Part shown: positions 9,388 to 18,051 of the stretch, in pieces
Layout of the letters: each line of letters opens with the position of its first letter
Position numbering within the stretch: position 1 is the stretch's first letter
Assembly (NCBI RefSeq): GCF_019900845.1
Contig: NZ_CP074570.1
Span: 2,108,001 to 2,172,000 of the forward strand
Origin: Paraneptunicella aestuarii
GTDB lineage: Bacteria > Pseudomonadota > Gammaproteobacteria > Enterobacterales > Alteromonadaceae
Direction: 5' to 3'
DNA length: 64,000 nt
Notes under the pieces: model-generated
What the model was told of the DNA's origin: nothing
Databases searched by the model: none
What the model saw: only the letters and a program-made list of their open reading frames with translations
Position numbers and translations under genes: made by a program

Positions 9388-10005
9388 ATGAAGGGTAAGT
9401 TCATCGTCATTGAAGGCTTGGAAGGGGCAGGTAAGTCCTCTGCTATAGATACTTGCAAGCAATTTTTTAATCAGCGAAACATACCCTTGGTTTGTACTCG
9501 TGAGCCGGGTGGAACGCCTTGTGCAGAAGCCTTGCGAGACGTGGTTAAGCACCCATGGCAAGAGAAGGTTACACCTGCTACTGAATTGCTGATCATGTAT
9601 GCTGCGCGCAGTCAGTTGGTAGAAAACGTGATCCAGCCTTCGCTTGCTGCCGGGCAGTGGGTATTAGGTGATCGCCACGATCTTTCCACTCAGGCTTATC
9701 AAGGCGGTGGAAGGCAGTTGCCAGACTCTATGATCATGCCAGTGCGTCAGGTTGCGTTAGGCGATTTTGCGCCAGACTATACCATTTACCTCGATGTTGA
9801 ACCGGCGGAAGGCTTGCGCCGTGCCAGAGGCAGAGGTGAATTGGATCGCATCGAACTGGAAGATTTAAGTTTCTTTGAACGTACTCGCCAGCGTTATCTT
9901 GAATTAGCCGAGCAAAACGATTCTATTGTGGTGATCAGTTCCATGCAGTCAATGGATAAGGTGCAAGCCGATATTTTGGCTCAATTAGCTGTTTGGGTTG
10001 GTTGA
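9388..10005 (+). CDS. tmk: Thymidylate kinase
   Basis: Tmk phosphorylates dTMP to dTDP. The 205-residue protein carries the P-loop GLEGAGKSS, the DR-type motif TREPGGTP, GDRHDLSTQAYQGGGR and an arginine-rich LID (RARGRGELDRIE). It starts 7 bp after mltG and ends just before the holB start, so the genes are translationally close. Confidence 0.97.
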   Translation: MKGKFIVIEGLEGAGKSSAIDTCKQFFNQRNIPLVCTREPGGTPCAEALRDVVKHPWQEKVTPATELLIMYAARSQLVENVIQPSLAAGQWVLGDRHDLSTQAYQGGGRQLPDSMIMPVRQVALGDFAPDYTIYLDVEPAEGLRRARGRGELDRIELEDLSFFERTRQRYLELAEQNDSIVVISSMQSMDKVQADILAQLAVWVG

Positions 10006-10009
10006 GGCT

Positions 10010-10909
10010 ATGTATCCCTGGTTATTAAAGTCTTATCAACTGCTGCAAAACAGCCTCGAAAGTGGCAGCTTGCACCACGCTATCATTTTCTATGGTAAAC
10101 AAGGAGTGGGTAAATCCCGCTTGGTCGCGCAATTATCTCAAGCCTTGCTGTGTCAAACATCCAAGACGATTGGGTGTGGGCAATGCAAGTCCTGTCAGTT
10201 GTATTTGGCTGGCAGTCATCCCGACTTCTATCTGATTGAACCGGAAGGGCAAATTGGCGTGGATGATATTCGTGAAGCCACCAATAAACTCAGTGCTTCG
10301 TCGCACTTGATGCAAGCTAAGGTATTAGTGATCCACAACGCTCATAAAATGACGGTGGCAGCGGCGAATTCGTTATTAAAGACGTTGGAAGAGCCCACCA
10401 AAGACACCTATCTGTTTTTGCTCACCGACAAGATGGATAAGTTGCTGCCAACCATTAAAAGCCGTTGCCAGAAAAATCTAATTGAAGTGAGTCAGCAACA
10501 GCAAGTGGCAGATTGGCTGGAACAAGAACAACTGGTCGCTGATCCGGCATTGGTGTCGTTATATTGGTCTCGTCCTTTGTATTTGCAACAGTTGTTAAGT
10601 GATCAGGATGCTAACGTACTGAAACAATTGCCGCAGGATATTGAGCTGCTCAAACAAAGAGCAATGAGCAGCGATGCGTTTGCCAATAAGTATGCTGAGC
10701 ATTTGGAGTTGTCACTGGAATGGATGCAACTGTTTTTGAAACAACAAATGCAAACAATCCCTGACGAGCAACATGATAAGTTCTGGCAATGCTATCAATC
10801 TTTGATTGAAACCAGTTCTCGCATGCATCAAACCGGGATCAATAAACCGCTATTGTTCACGAGTTTTGTTACTTCCTTGCAAAACACTTTGAGTACGTCT
10901 TCCTGGTAA
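10010..10909 (+). CDS. holB: DNA polymerase III subunit delta'
   Basis: HolB is the delta' subunit of the clamp loader. The 299-residue protein shows a degenerate Walker A (GKQGVGKSRL), the zinc-binding cysteines CGQCKSC in the AAA+ domain, and KTLEEPTKDTYLFLLTD with the SRC motif (IKSRCQK). I chose the ATG at 10010 because MYPWL aligns with the family N terminus. A TTG at 9998 would add four residues and overlap tmk by 8 bp. Confidence 0.93.
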   Translation: MYPWLLKSYQLLQNSLESGSLHHAIIFYGKQGVGKSRLVAQLSQALLCQTSKTIGCGQCKSCQLYLAGSHPDFYLIEPEGQIGVDDIREATNKLSASSHLMQAKVLVIHNAHKMTVAAANSLLKTLEEPTKDTYLFLLTDKMDKLLPTIKSRCQKNLIEVSQQQQVADWLEQEQLVADPALVSLYWSRPLYLQQLLSDQDANVLKQLPQDIELLKQRAMSSDAFANKYAEHLELSLEWMQLFLKQQMQTIPDEQHDKFWQCYQSLIETSSRMHQTGINKPLLFTSFVTSLQNTLSTSSW

Positions 10910-10962
10910 TACAGTTTGTATTGTTAGAGGGTTTTGTTCTTTTTTATGTTGAAAGATAATGT

Positions 10963-11034
10963 CGTTCAAACGTTCAAACGTTCAAACGTTCAAACGTTCA
11001 AACGTTCAAACGTTCAAACGTTCAAACGTTCAAA
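10963..11034 (+). repeat. Nine perfect tandem copies of an 8-bp unit
   Basis: The octamer CGTTCAAA is repeated nine times without a single mismatch (72 bp) in the holB-tatD gap. Each junction contains the palindrome AACGTT. The perfect identity implies recent slipped-strand expansion. It lies outside any gene, so copy-number change would alter only spacing or DNA shape. Confidence 0.98.
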
Positions 11035-11054
11035 TAAGTGCAGCATTACAGCAA

Positions 11055-11158
11055 GTCACCCACAGACGTTTATCGCAGACTCGCCGTGAATCAATTCCTT
11101 GAGGCTCCACAACCGTATCCCTGCGTTTGAGGGGCTGCTTATCACTTTCTGTGCTGAC
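11055..11158 (-). repeat. Dispersed palindromic repeat, copy A
   Basis: This is one of three full copies of an approximately 105-bp intergenic element. Read on the minus strand it runs from GTCAGCACAGAAAGTG to a CACAGACG.. / CTGTGGGTGAC end, with terminal inverted repeats of about 14 bp, internal CGCAGGGAT hairpin loop, TGTGGAGCCTCAAGG and GATTCACGGCGAGTCTGCGATAAA blocks. Its central stem arms are more diverged than in copies B and C. Confidence 0.85.
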
Positions 11159-11290
11159 AGGTAGTTCTGAGTAGTGATTCACAGGCAGACCGTTTTAGCT
11201 TCAACCTTTCGGGTAGGGGTTGTTTTAGCCATGTATTATGGTTTAATGCCCGCCATCATATGAAACTTACCTATAGCTAAAGGAAACAGA

Positions 11291-12076
11291 GTGTTAGTCG
11301 ATTCTCACTGCCATTTGGACAGATTGGGTAAAACGCCTGAAGAGTTAAAACAAACCGTTGAATTCGCCAGAAATAGAGGTGTTGAACACTTCTTATGCGT
11401 GGGTGTTTCGGTGCGTGAGTTCCCGGATATGCTAAAAGTGGTGGAAGAGTTTGATTGTGTTTCTGCGTCTTGTGGTGTGCATCCATTACATCAGGAAGAT
11501 GCCTGTAGTTATGACGAGTTGCTTGAAGCAGCGCAGCATGAGCGTGTTGTAGCTATTGGTGAAACTGGATTGGATTATTTTTACAGTGCCGACAGTAAAG
11601 AAGTTCAAACCACGTCTTTTATTGATCATATCAAAGTAGCGAATGAGCTGAACAAGCCGCTGATTATTCATACTCGCGACGCGCGTGAAGATACCATTGA
11701 ACTGCTGCAAAAGTACAAAGCAGAACACACCAAAGGGGTTTTGCACTGCTTTACCGAGTCTTGGGGCATGGCTAAAGCGGCTATTGATATGGGCTTTTAT
11801 GTCTCAATTTCCGGGATCGTCACTTTTGCCAGTGCCGATGAATTACGAGACGTAGTCAGGCAAGTGCCGTTAGAGTCATTATTGGTGGAAACGGATTCTC
11901 CCTGGTTGGCCCCTGTTCCATATCGTGGCAAGAAGAATCAGCCCGGTTATGTGCTGGAAGTGGCTGAGTATGTGGCGCAGCTAAAAGGCGTTTCATTGTC
12001 TGAACTGGCTGAAATCACGACGCAAAATTTCTTTGATCTGTTTCCGTTAGCGAAGTCGTTTAAAACTAACGCTTAA
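11291..12076 (+). CDS. ycfH: TatD-family metal-dependent hydrolase (YcfH-like)
   Basis: This is a TatD-family TIM-barrel deoxyribonuclease or hydrolase of 261 residues. Metal ligands are seen as DSHCHLD at the N terminus, GETGLDY, the HTRDA histidine, HCFTE and the C-terminal ETDSPWLAPVPYRGK. The GTG start at 11291 has an AAAGGAAA ribosome site. YcfH follows holB in E. coli, which supports the subgroup. A gap of 380 bp holding two repeats separates it from holB, so it probably has its own promoter. Confidence 0.92.
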   Translation: MLVDSHCHLDRLGKTPEELKQTVEFARNRGVEHFLCVGVSVREFPDMLKVVEEFDCVSASCGVHPLHQEDACSYDELLEAAQHERVVAIGETGLDYFYSADSKEVQTTSFIDHIKVANELNKPLIIHTRDAREDTIELLQKYKAEHTKGVLHCFTESWGMAKAAIDMGFYVSISGIVTFASADELRDVVRQVPLESLLVETDSPWLAPVPYRGKKNQPGYVLEVAEYVAQLKGVSLSELAEITTQNFFDLFPLAKSFKTNA

Positions 12077-12119
12077 AACCCTTTATCTTTTACACCATTT
12101 CTAAATCGAGGAAGCATGT

Positions 12120-13046
12120 ATGCCTGTTACTGGTAATGATGTTTATTTAACTGACACCGTAGTAATGGTTCCCCCGCAATGTTTTGCTTTCAATAGCGAA
12201 ACCGGATTGGACAACGAATTCCAGCATCAGGTCAACATGACCAGTGCCGAGTTGCTGGATGCCGCCATGACGGAATTCAATGTCATGGTGCAAGGCTTGC
12301 AAGCCTTTGGTGTAAACGTGCTGGTTTTTGATGATGCGCAAGAGGGCACGCCTGACGCGGTCTTCCCTAATAACTGGTTTAGTACCGACAGCAATGGAAA
12401 TTTGTACCTCTACCCAATGGCCTGTGAAAACCGTCAAAAGGAAGTGCGCCCTGAACTGTTAATTCAGTGCCTGGAAGCTCAAGGCTACAAAGTTAAAAAC
12501 GTTATTGATATCCGCTCTCTCGCTGTAGAGAAAGCAAAATTGGAAGGTACTGGCGCGATGGTGTTCGACCATAAGAACAACCGTGTTTATGCCGCCATTT
12601 CACAACGCTGTAATCACATCTTGTTGGAGCAATGCGCCCAGCGTTTACAAGTGAGTGATGTGGTTGCTTTCGATACGAATTTATCCTCAGGGAAACCCGT
12701 TTATCATACCAACGTGATGCTGAGCGTTGGAATCGACTACGCCATTATCTGTTCAGAAGTGATCCCCGATAGCCAGCGAGAGCAGGTGCTGGACAGCTTA
12801 AAAGGCAAGAACATTGTTGAAATCGATGAAGCTCAACTTGCTGCTTTCTGTGGCAACGTACTGCAACTGAAAAACAAAGACGGCAAACCTTGCCTGACAA
12901 TGTCCAAAACCGCGTTTGAAGCTTTCAGCGAAGAACAAAAAGTCATTCTGCAAAAGTCTGGAGAGTTGTTGTCTTTCGACGTTAGTCATATCGAAAAAGT
13001 CGGTGGCGGCAGCGTGCGCTGTATGCTGGCAGAAGTGTTTTTGTGA
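12120..13046 (+). CDS. ctlX: Arginine-deiminase-fold hydrolase, CtlX-like
   Basis: This 308-residue protein belongs to the guanidino-group-modifying (amidinotransferase/deiminase) fold. Motifs are DAVFPNNWFS near residue 80, EGTGAMVFDH, the catalytic His in YHTNVMLSVG and the catalytic Cys near the C terminus in GGGSVRCMLAE. The pattern matches the CtlX (citrulline utilisation hydrolase) group rather than true arginine deiminases, which are longer. No ureide or arginine genes lie beside it, so the substrate is not shown by context. Confidence 0.75.
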   Translation: MPVTGNDVYLTDTVVMVPPQCFAFNSETGLDNEFQHQVNMTSAELLDAAMTEFNVMVQGLQAFGVNVLVFDDAQEGTPDAVFPNNWFSTDSNGNLYLYPMACENRQKEVRPELLIQCLEAQGYKVKNVIDIRSLAVEKAKLEGTGAMVFDHKNNRVYAAISQRCNHILLEQCAQRLQVSDVVAFDTNLSSGKPVYHTNVMLSVGIDYAIICSEVIPDSQREQVLDSLKGKNIVEIDEAQLAAFCGNVLQLKNKDGKPCLTMSKTAFEAFSEEQKVILQKSGELLSFDVSHIEKVGGGSVRCMLAEVFL

Positions 13047-13100
13047 AAGTGATTGGTGTCTTTTTTAAAACTAAACATAAACAGTTTTTTCACACTTACC

Positions 13101-13206
13101 GTCACCTATAGAAAATTATAAGCAGACCCTCCGTCGCAGGGATGCGACGGTGGAGCCTCCACGGATGGATTAACGGCGAGTCTGCGATAAATTTCTATAG
13201 GTGATT
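13101..13206 (+). repeat. Dispersed palindromic repeat, copy B
   Basis: The copy runs from GTCACCTATAGAAA to TTTCTATAGGTGATT, which are inverted repeats of each other. Inside are AGCAGACCC / GAGTCTGC arms and a hairpin CCGTCGC-AGGGAT-GCGACGG. The last is changed on both sides relative to copy C, keeping the pairing. It lies between ctlX and a small unknown gene. Confidence 0.9.
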
Positions 13207-13285
13207 CATTCACCACAATAAGCCATTAGTTTTTTAAAGAGGCTTGTATCTAATATACGCGTTAATTAAGAGAAGGAATTACAAG

Positions 13286-13576
13286 ATGAATAGAAACGTC
13301 GAAAGCATTATTTTAAATGCGAAGTATATATCCGCAGGTACTTCGTTGGCCGATAACGAAGATGTGAAAATTCATCGTCTGGAAACACTTGCAAAAAGTG
13401 TTAGTGAAGTTGCCTCTAATGTTAATTTATCGAGCAATCAAAAATTATCTTTTGAATCGCTACTTAAAGTTATTTTTGATTTGAAAAATTTGTCAGGACA
13501 AAGATTTCGAAGTCGAGCAACAGGGTTAGATGTCCAAGTTACAGCGTTTTTGAATGAACTCCAATTAGATCAGTAG
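13286..13576 (+). CDS. Small protein of unknown function
   Basis: I do not recognise this 96-residue protein. The ATG at 13286 has a good AGAAGGAA ribosome site and is preferred over the upstream TTG at 13244. The sequence is hydrophilic and appears mainly helical, with no membrane segment, signal peptide or cysteine, and it ends LNELQLDQ. Its base composition is more AT-rich than that of neighbouring genes. It stands alone between the repeat copy B and the convergent pykA. Confidence 0.6.
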   Translation: MNRNVESIILNAKYISAGTSLADNEDVKIHRLETLAKSVSEVASNVNLSSNQKLSFESLLKVIFDLKNLSGQRFRSRATGLDVQVTAFLNELQLDQ

Positions 13577-13614
13577 GTCAATGCCATTATTCTTCTAATT
13601 TTATTTCCTTGTTC

Positions 13615-13641
13615 ACGCCAGCAGAACCCTTCCACTGGCGT
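13615..13641. terminator. Hairpin between convergent small gene and pykA
   Basis: ACGCCAG and CTGGCGT form a 7-bp perfect stem with a 13-base loop in the short gap between two convergent genes. Neither side has a clear T-run, so it is only a weak candidate for a shared terminator. Confidence 0.35.
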
Positions 13642-13682
13642 TAAATCATCTAGTCACTCAACCAAGTCAAACCCAATCAACC

Positions 13683-15119
13683 TTACGGCACTGTAACAAT
13701 CTTACAGCCGTTGGTTGCGCCGACGGTTTCCATTTCATCGCCGTAGGTCATAATGAATTGGTCGCCGGATTTAACCAGTCCTTTTTCCATCAGACAGGTG
13801 ATAACGTCTTTTTTCAGTTCGCCGGGTTGGCTGTTGCTGGAATCAAAGTAAACCGGTTTCACGCCTCTAAACAACGCCATAGTATTTAATGAGCTTTCAT
13901 GGCGAGATAAGCCGTAGATAGGCAATGAGCTGGTAATACGTGACATCAGCTTTGCTGTGCCGCCGCTTTCGGTTAGTGCCACGATAGCGGTGATAGTTGG
14001 CAGATGGTTAGCTGCGTAAACCGCTGACAAGGCGGTGGTTTCGCTAATGCTGCTGAATTTCTCGTCTACGCGGTGTTTGGAGATGCGCACGCTAGGGTGA
14101 GTCTCTGCGCCTTCGCAAACACGAGCCATGGCTGCAACGGTTTCAACCGGGTATTCACCTGCTGCGGTTTCTGCGGAAAGCATAACCGCATCTGTGCCAT
14201 CCAGAACCGCGTTCGCTACGTCCATTACCTCTGCGCGAGTTGGCATGGGGTTGGAAATCATGGATTCCATCATTTGTGTGGCTGTGATGACAATTTTGTT
14301 CAGCTGACGAGAACGAGAGATCAGTTTCTTTTGTACACCGACCAGCTCGGCGTCACCAATTTCAACCCCCAAGTCTCCACGAGCGACCATCACGGCGTCG
14401 CTGGCTAAGATGATGTCGTCCATGGCTTCTTGTGTGGCAACGGCTTCTGCGCGTTCTACTTTGGCGCAGATCTTGGCAAAGCATCCGGCTTCTTCGGCTA
14501 AACGGCGAGCGTAACGTAAGTCGTCACCACAGCGAGGGAAGGAGACTGCCAGGTAATCCACGCCAATCTTGGCGGCGGTTTTAATATCTTCTTTGTCTTT
14601 TTCGGTCAGAGCGTCGGCAGATAATCCGCCGCCCTGGCGGTTAATCCCTTTGTTGTTCGATAGTTTGCCGCCAACCAATACCTCGGTGTGTACCTTGTCG
14701 CCTTCAACGGAAGTGACTTTCAATTGAATACGACCGTCATCCAATAGCAGAATGTCGCCGCTTTTAACGTCTTGAGGCAGGGCTTTGTAATCAATACCAA
14801 CCGAATCCTGATTACCGTCATTGGTGCCTTGTTGCGCATCGAGAATAAAATGGGCGCCGACTTTCAGGTGAACAGAGCCTTCTTTAAATTTGGCAACACG
14901 GATTTTAGGGCCTTGCAGGTCGCCTAATATAGCTACATATTTGCCTAGTGATTGAGCTGCATCGCGTACTCGCTGAGCTCGTTGAATATGATCTTCTGCA
15001 GTGCCATGGGAAAAGTTCATACGTACCGTATTGGCACCGGCTTCCAGAATAGCGCGGATACTTTCAGTTGAATCGGTAGAAGGCCCTAGCGTGGCCAGGA
15101 TTTTGGTTCTTCTTAGCAT
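13683..15119 (-). CDS. pykA: Pyruvate kinase II
   Basis: Pyruvate kinase makes pyruvate and ATP from phosphoenolpyruvate, the last step of both glycolysis and the Entner-Doudoroff route. The 478-residue protein has the N-terminal [11 protein letters not shown] and RMNFSHGT motifs, the substrate block around [18 protein letters not shown] and [10 protein letters not shown], then the C-terminal allosteric domain. Position beside hexR and the zwf cluster and a HexR-like palindrome about 180 bp upstream point to PykA under HexR control. Confidence 0.95.
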   Translation of the reverse strand: MLRRTKILATLGPSTDSTESIRAILEAGANTVRMNFSHGTAEDHIQRAQRVRDAAQSLGKYVAILGDLQGPKIRVAKFKEGSVHLKVGAHFILDAQQGTNDGNQDSVGIDYKALPQDVKSGDILLLDDGRIQLKVTSVEGDKVHTEVLVGGKLSNNKGINRQGGGLSADALTEKDKEDIKTAAKIGVDYLAVSFPRCGDDLRYARRLAEEAGCFAKICAKVERAEAVATQEAMDDIILASDAVMVARGDLGVEIGDAELVGVQKKLISRSRQLNKIVITATQMMESMISNPMPTRAEVMDVANAVLDGTDAVMLSAETAAGEYPVETVAAMARVCEGAETHPSVRISKHRVDEKFSSISETTALSAVYAANHLPTITAIVALTESGGTAKLMSRITSSLPIYGLSRHESSLNTMALFRGVKPVYFDSSNSQPGELKKDVITCLMEKGLVKSGDQFIMTYGDEMETVGATNGCKIVTVP

Positions 15120-15162
15120 TTGATCTGTCGCTCTATTATTGTAAAGGGTCTTGGTACTGGTT

Positions 15163-15201
15163 TTTATATTGAGTCTTTATATTGAGTCTTTATATTGAAT
15201 G
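15163..15201. repeat. Three tandem 13-bp units upstream of pykA
   Basis: TTTATATTGAGTC is repeated twice perfectly and a third time with changes at the end. It lies 44 bp upstream of the pykA start, inside the probable 5' leader. Confidence 0.85.
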
Positions 15202-15299
15202 TCAAAGCAAGTAACTGCGAATGCCAGACAGAAGTTTTACATTTTAACGCACAAGTGTTGTGTTAATTCCAAGCAGAATTCTGTTGCTAAACTGTAAAA

Positions 15300-15314
15300 T
15301 GTAATTTTATTACA
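15300..15314. promoter_or_regulatory. HexR operator upstream of pykA
   Basis: TGTAATTTTATTACA is a perfect match to the known gammaproteobacterial HexR pattern TGTAAT-N3-ATTACA. It lies between divergent regions leading to pykA and the end of hexR, about 180 bp before pykA. Confidence 0.8.
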
Positions 15315-15344
15315 AAATTCTAATGCAAAATGGCGTGGAAGTGA

Positions 15345-15372
15345 AATCCGATGACATAAAATTCATCGGATT
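15345..15372. terminator. Hairpin downstream of hexR
   Basis: AATCCGATG and CATCGGATT form a perfect 9-bp stem with a 10-base loop, 70 bp past the hexR stop. No T-run follows on either strand, so it may be a weak terminator or an RNA 3' stabiliser. Confidence 0.4.
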
Positions 15373-15441
15373 GTCATGAAATGTTTGCGAATGAAATGCG
15401 AAATGTCGTAATTTTTTATTTACTGATGACTTATTGAGTCG

Positions 15442-16293
15442 TTACTGAGAACGCTTATCGAAACGTGAATCGCGCAAGGTATCTTTAACGCGTTTCAGGT
15501 TCTCCCTGAACTTGCTTCCTCTACGCAGAGTAAAGCCTGTAGCCAGTATGTCTATTAGGGTTAGCTGTGCAATACGCGACGCCATTGGCATATACATGTC
15601 GGTATCTTCTGGTACTTCCAAGCCTAATATCAGGTTACATTCTGCTGCCAGAGGGCTGGAAGCGGAAGTGATCCCAACCACGATGGCATCGTTACTTTTG
15701 GCGATTTGTGCGATTTCTACCAGACTTTTGGTTCTGCCAGTGTAAGAAATTAACACAACCACATCACCTTCGCTGCTGTTCATACAGCTCATACGCTGCA
15801 TCAGGATGTCTTCAAAGTACACAACCGGAACATTGAATCGGAAGAACTTGTTCAGTGCGTCATGGGCGACTGAGGCGGATGCGCCTAAACCAAAAAATGA
15901 AATTTTCTTTGCCTGGGTTAGCAAATCGACAACTCGATTAATGGCGTTGATATCCACCGACTGACGAGCCACTTCCAGCGCTGCCATTGTGGATTCAAAG
16001 ATCTTGTTGGTGTATTCCTCTGGCCCGTCATCTTCTTCTACATGGCGATTTACATAGGGTGTGCCATTGGCCAGGCTTTGTGCCAGATGCAGTTTAAAGT
16101 CGGGAAAACCTTTAGTATCAAGTCGTCTGCAAAAGCGGTTTACTGTAGGTTCGCTTACATCTGACATTTTTGCCAACGTCGCGATACTGGAGTGAATTGC
16201 TGTTTGAGGGTTAGCTAGAATGACTTCTGCGACCTTCCTTTCAGACTTGCTAAATGCCCCTTTGTTTTGGGCGATCTTTTCGAGAATGTTCAT
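15442..16293 (-). CDS. hexR: HexR, RpiR-family regulator of central carbon metabolism
   Basis: HexR is a DNA-binding regulator that responds to the Entner-Doudoroff intermediate KDPG. The 283-residue protein has an N-terminal HTH_6 domain (residues about 1-77, with SDVSEPTVNRFCRRL as recognition region) and a SIS sugar-phosphate domain (about 120-250, with FFGLGASASVAHDA and LISYTGRTKSLVE). It is divergent from zwf, with two HexR-like sites in the shared 248-bp region, so it probably controls zwf and itself as well as pykA and gapA. Confidence 0.93.
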   Translation of the reverse strand: MNILEKIAQNKGAFSKSERKVAEVILANPQTAIHSSIATLAKMSDVSEPTVNRFCRRLDTKGFPDFKLHLAQSLANGTPYVNRHVEEDDGPEEYTNKIFESTMAALEVARQSVDINAINRVVDLLTQAKKISFFGLGASASVAHDALNKFFRFNVPVVYFEDILMQRMSCMNSSEGDVVVLISYTGRTKSLVEIAQIAKSNDAIVVGITSASSPLAAECNLILGLEVPEDTDMYMPMASRIAQLTLIDILATGFTLRRGSKFRENLKRVKDTLRDSRFDKRSQ

Positions 16294-16420
16294 GCGTTCT
16301 TAAAATTCTACTTTATAATGATCGGGTTGTATTTGTAATTTTTTAACACAAACTTGTGTAATAGTTACAGCTAAAAGGCTGACAGTATTTTCGTCATAGG
16401 TCAAAAAAAAGATATTAAGT

Positions 16421-16435
16421 TGTAAATTTACTACA
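16421..16435. promoter_or_regulatory. HexR operator 1 in hexR-zwf gap
   Basis: TGTAAATTTACTACA agrees with the HexR pattern at 10 of its 12 fixed positions and lies in the divergent promoter region. Confidence 0.65.
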
Positions 16436-16480
16436 AATATAGTTTACTATCGCACATTGAAGCCGATTTTAGTCGTTAAA

Positions 16481-16495
16481 TATAGTAAATTTACA
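16481..16495. promoter_or_regulatory. HexR operator 2 in hexR-zwf gap
   Basis: TATAGTAAATTTACA is the reverse complement of operator 1 with one difference, 60 bp further downstream and about 46 bp before the zwf start. Two sites in opposite orientation could allow looping or cooperative binding. Confidence 0.6.
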
Positions 16496-16541
16496 GCTTT
16501 TAACGAACAGCTAATGTAATAAATTTAGAAGGTAACGTTTC

Positions 16542-18035
16542 ATGGTACCAAATAAAGCGCTTGAACCTTGTGATTTTGTCCTCTTTGGCACAAAAGGGGA
16601 CTTGGCTCGACGCAAATTATTGCCCTCGATGTATCAATTAGAAAAAATTGGCTTGATGCATCAACAAACTCGCATTATCGGTGTCGCTCGTTACGAGCAT
16701 ACTGCTGAAGAATTCGTCGCTCAGGTAAGAGAAAATCTGGAAACTTTCTTAAATGAAAGTATCTGTGAAGAAACCTGGGGTCGTTTCAAAGAAAAATTGG
16801 ATTATGTCCAAATCGACATGAAAGACTACGACAGCTATTCCGTCTTGCAGGCGAATGTCGATAAGGCTCGCACTATGGTGTGCTATTTAGCGACGCCGCC
16901 AAGTATTTATGGTGATATCTGTAAGGGCTTGCATCAGGCTAATGTGATTGATGAAACTGTTCGTGTGGTATTGGAAAAGCCAATCGGTCACGACCTGGAA
17001 TCTTCAATGGTCATTAATAATCAGGTGGCTGAGTTCTTTAACGAAAACCAAATCTACCGTATCGATCATTATCTGGGTAAAGAAACGGTATTGAACCTGA
17101 TCGCATTGCGTTTCGCGAATGCCATTTTTACTAATAACTGGGATCACAACTGTATTGATCATGTTCAGATCACGGTTGCTGAATCTGTGGGTATTGAAGG
17201 GCGTTGGGGCTATTTTGATGAAGCGGGACAAACCCGTGACATGGTGCAAAACCACTTATTGCAGATCTTGACCCTGATCGCGATGGAGCCGCCAGCCAGT
17301 CTGGATGCAAACAGTATTCGCGACGAAAAAATGAAAGTGCTGAAGTCATTGCGTCCTATTAATAAGGATAACGTCAGTGACAATACGGTTCGTGGCCAAT
17401 ACACCTCTGGTTATGTTAAGGGCAAAGAAGTCCCGGGCTATCTGGAAGAAGAAGGCGCCAACAAATCCAGTAGAACTGAAAGTTTTGTTGCTCTGAAAGT
17501 GGAAATTGACAACTGGCGTTGGGCGGGTGTGCCTTTCTATTTGCGTACTGGTAAGCGTATGCAAAGCAAGGTCAGTGAAGTGGTTATTTATTTTAAACGC
17601 CAACCGCACAACCTGTTTTCAGACAGTTTTGCCAAGTTACCTTCCAATAAGTTAACCATTCGTTTGCAGCCTGATGAAGGCGTAGAGATTACTGTCATGA
17701 ACAAGGTGCCTGGTTTGGGCGGTGAAAGTTCGATGAATTTGCAGAAATCCAAACTGAACCTGAGTTTCTCTGAAGCGTTCAAAAATGAGCGTATTCCTGA
17801 TGCTTACGAAAAATTGTTGTTGGAAGTGATGTTAGGCGATCAGTCATTGTTTGTTCGTCGTGACGAAATCGAACAAGCCTGGACCTGGGTTGATGGCATT
17901 TTTGATGCGTGGAAAGCAACCAACGAAGAACCTGAGGGTTATCCGGCGGGTTCATGGGGGCCAACGTCTTCTGTCGCTTTGATGGCTCGTGATGATCGTG
18001 GTTGGTACGACAGTACAGCCAAGCGCGACAATTAA
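16542..18035 (+). CDS. zwf: Glucose-6-phosphate 1-dehydrogenase
   Basis: Zwf oxidises glucose 6-phosphate to 6-phosphogluconolactone with NADP, feeding the pentose phosphate and Entner-Doudoroff routes. The 497-residue protein has the N-terminal nucleotide motif FGTKGDLARRKL (the usual G-A is replaced by T-K, as in several gammaproteobacteria), EKPIGHDL and the substrate signature RIDHYLGKETV. It starts the zwf-pgl-edd-glk-eda operon, read away from hexR. Confidence 0.96.
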   Translation: MVPNKALEPCDFVLFGTKGDLARRKLLPSMYQLEKIGLMHQQTRIIGVARYEHTAEEFVAQVRENLETFLNESICEETWGRFKEKLDYVQIDMKDYDSYSVLQANVDKARTMVCYLATPPSIYGDICKGLHQANVIDETVRVVLEKPIGHDLESSMVINNQVAEFFNENQIYRIDHYLGKETVLNLIALRFANAIFTNNWDHNCIDHVQITVAESVGIEGRWGYFDEAGQTRDMVQNHLLQILTLIAMEPPASLDANSIRDEKMKVLKSLRPINKDNVSDNTVRGQYTSGYVKGKEVPGYLEEEGANKSSRTESFVALKVEIDNWRWAGVPFYLRTGKRMQSKVSEVVIYFKRQPHNLFSDSFAKLPSNKLTIRLQPDEGVEITVMNKVPGLGGESSMNLQKSKLNLSFSEAFKNERIPDAYEKLLLEVMLGDQSLFVRRDEIEQAWTWVDGIFDAWKATNEEPEGYPAGSWGPTSSVALMARDDRGWYDSTAKRDN

Positions 18036-18051
18036 GCTCAGGAGCCAAACG

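Noticed and set aside
10963..11034. Possible CRISPR array
   Set aside because: The units are 8 bp with no spacers and no cas genes nearby, so this is a simple tandem repeat.
13151..13163. GTGGAGCCTCCAC in repeat copy B as another XRE operator
   Set aside because: The arms are separated by 3 rather than 6 bp and the sequence belongs to the conserved body of the dispersed repeat.
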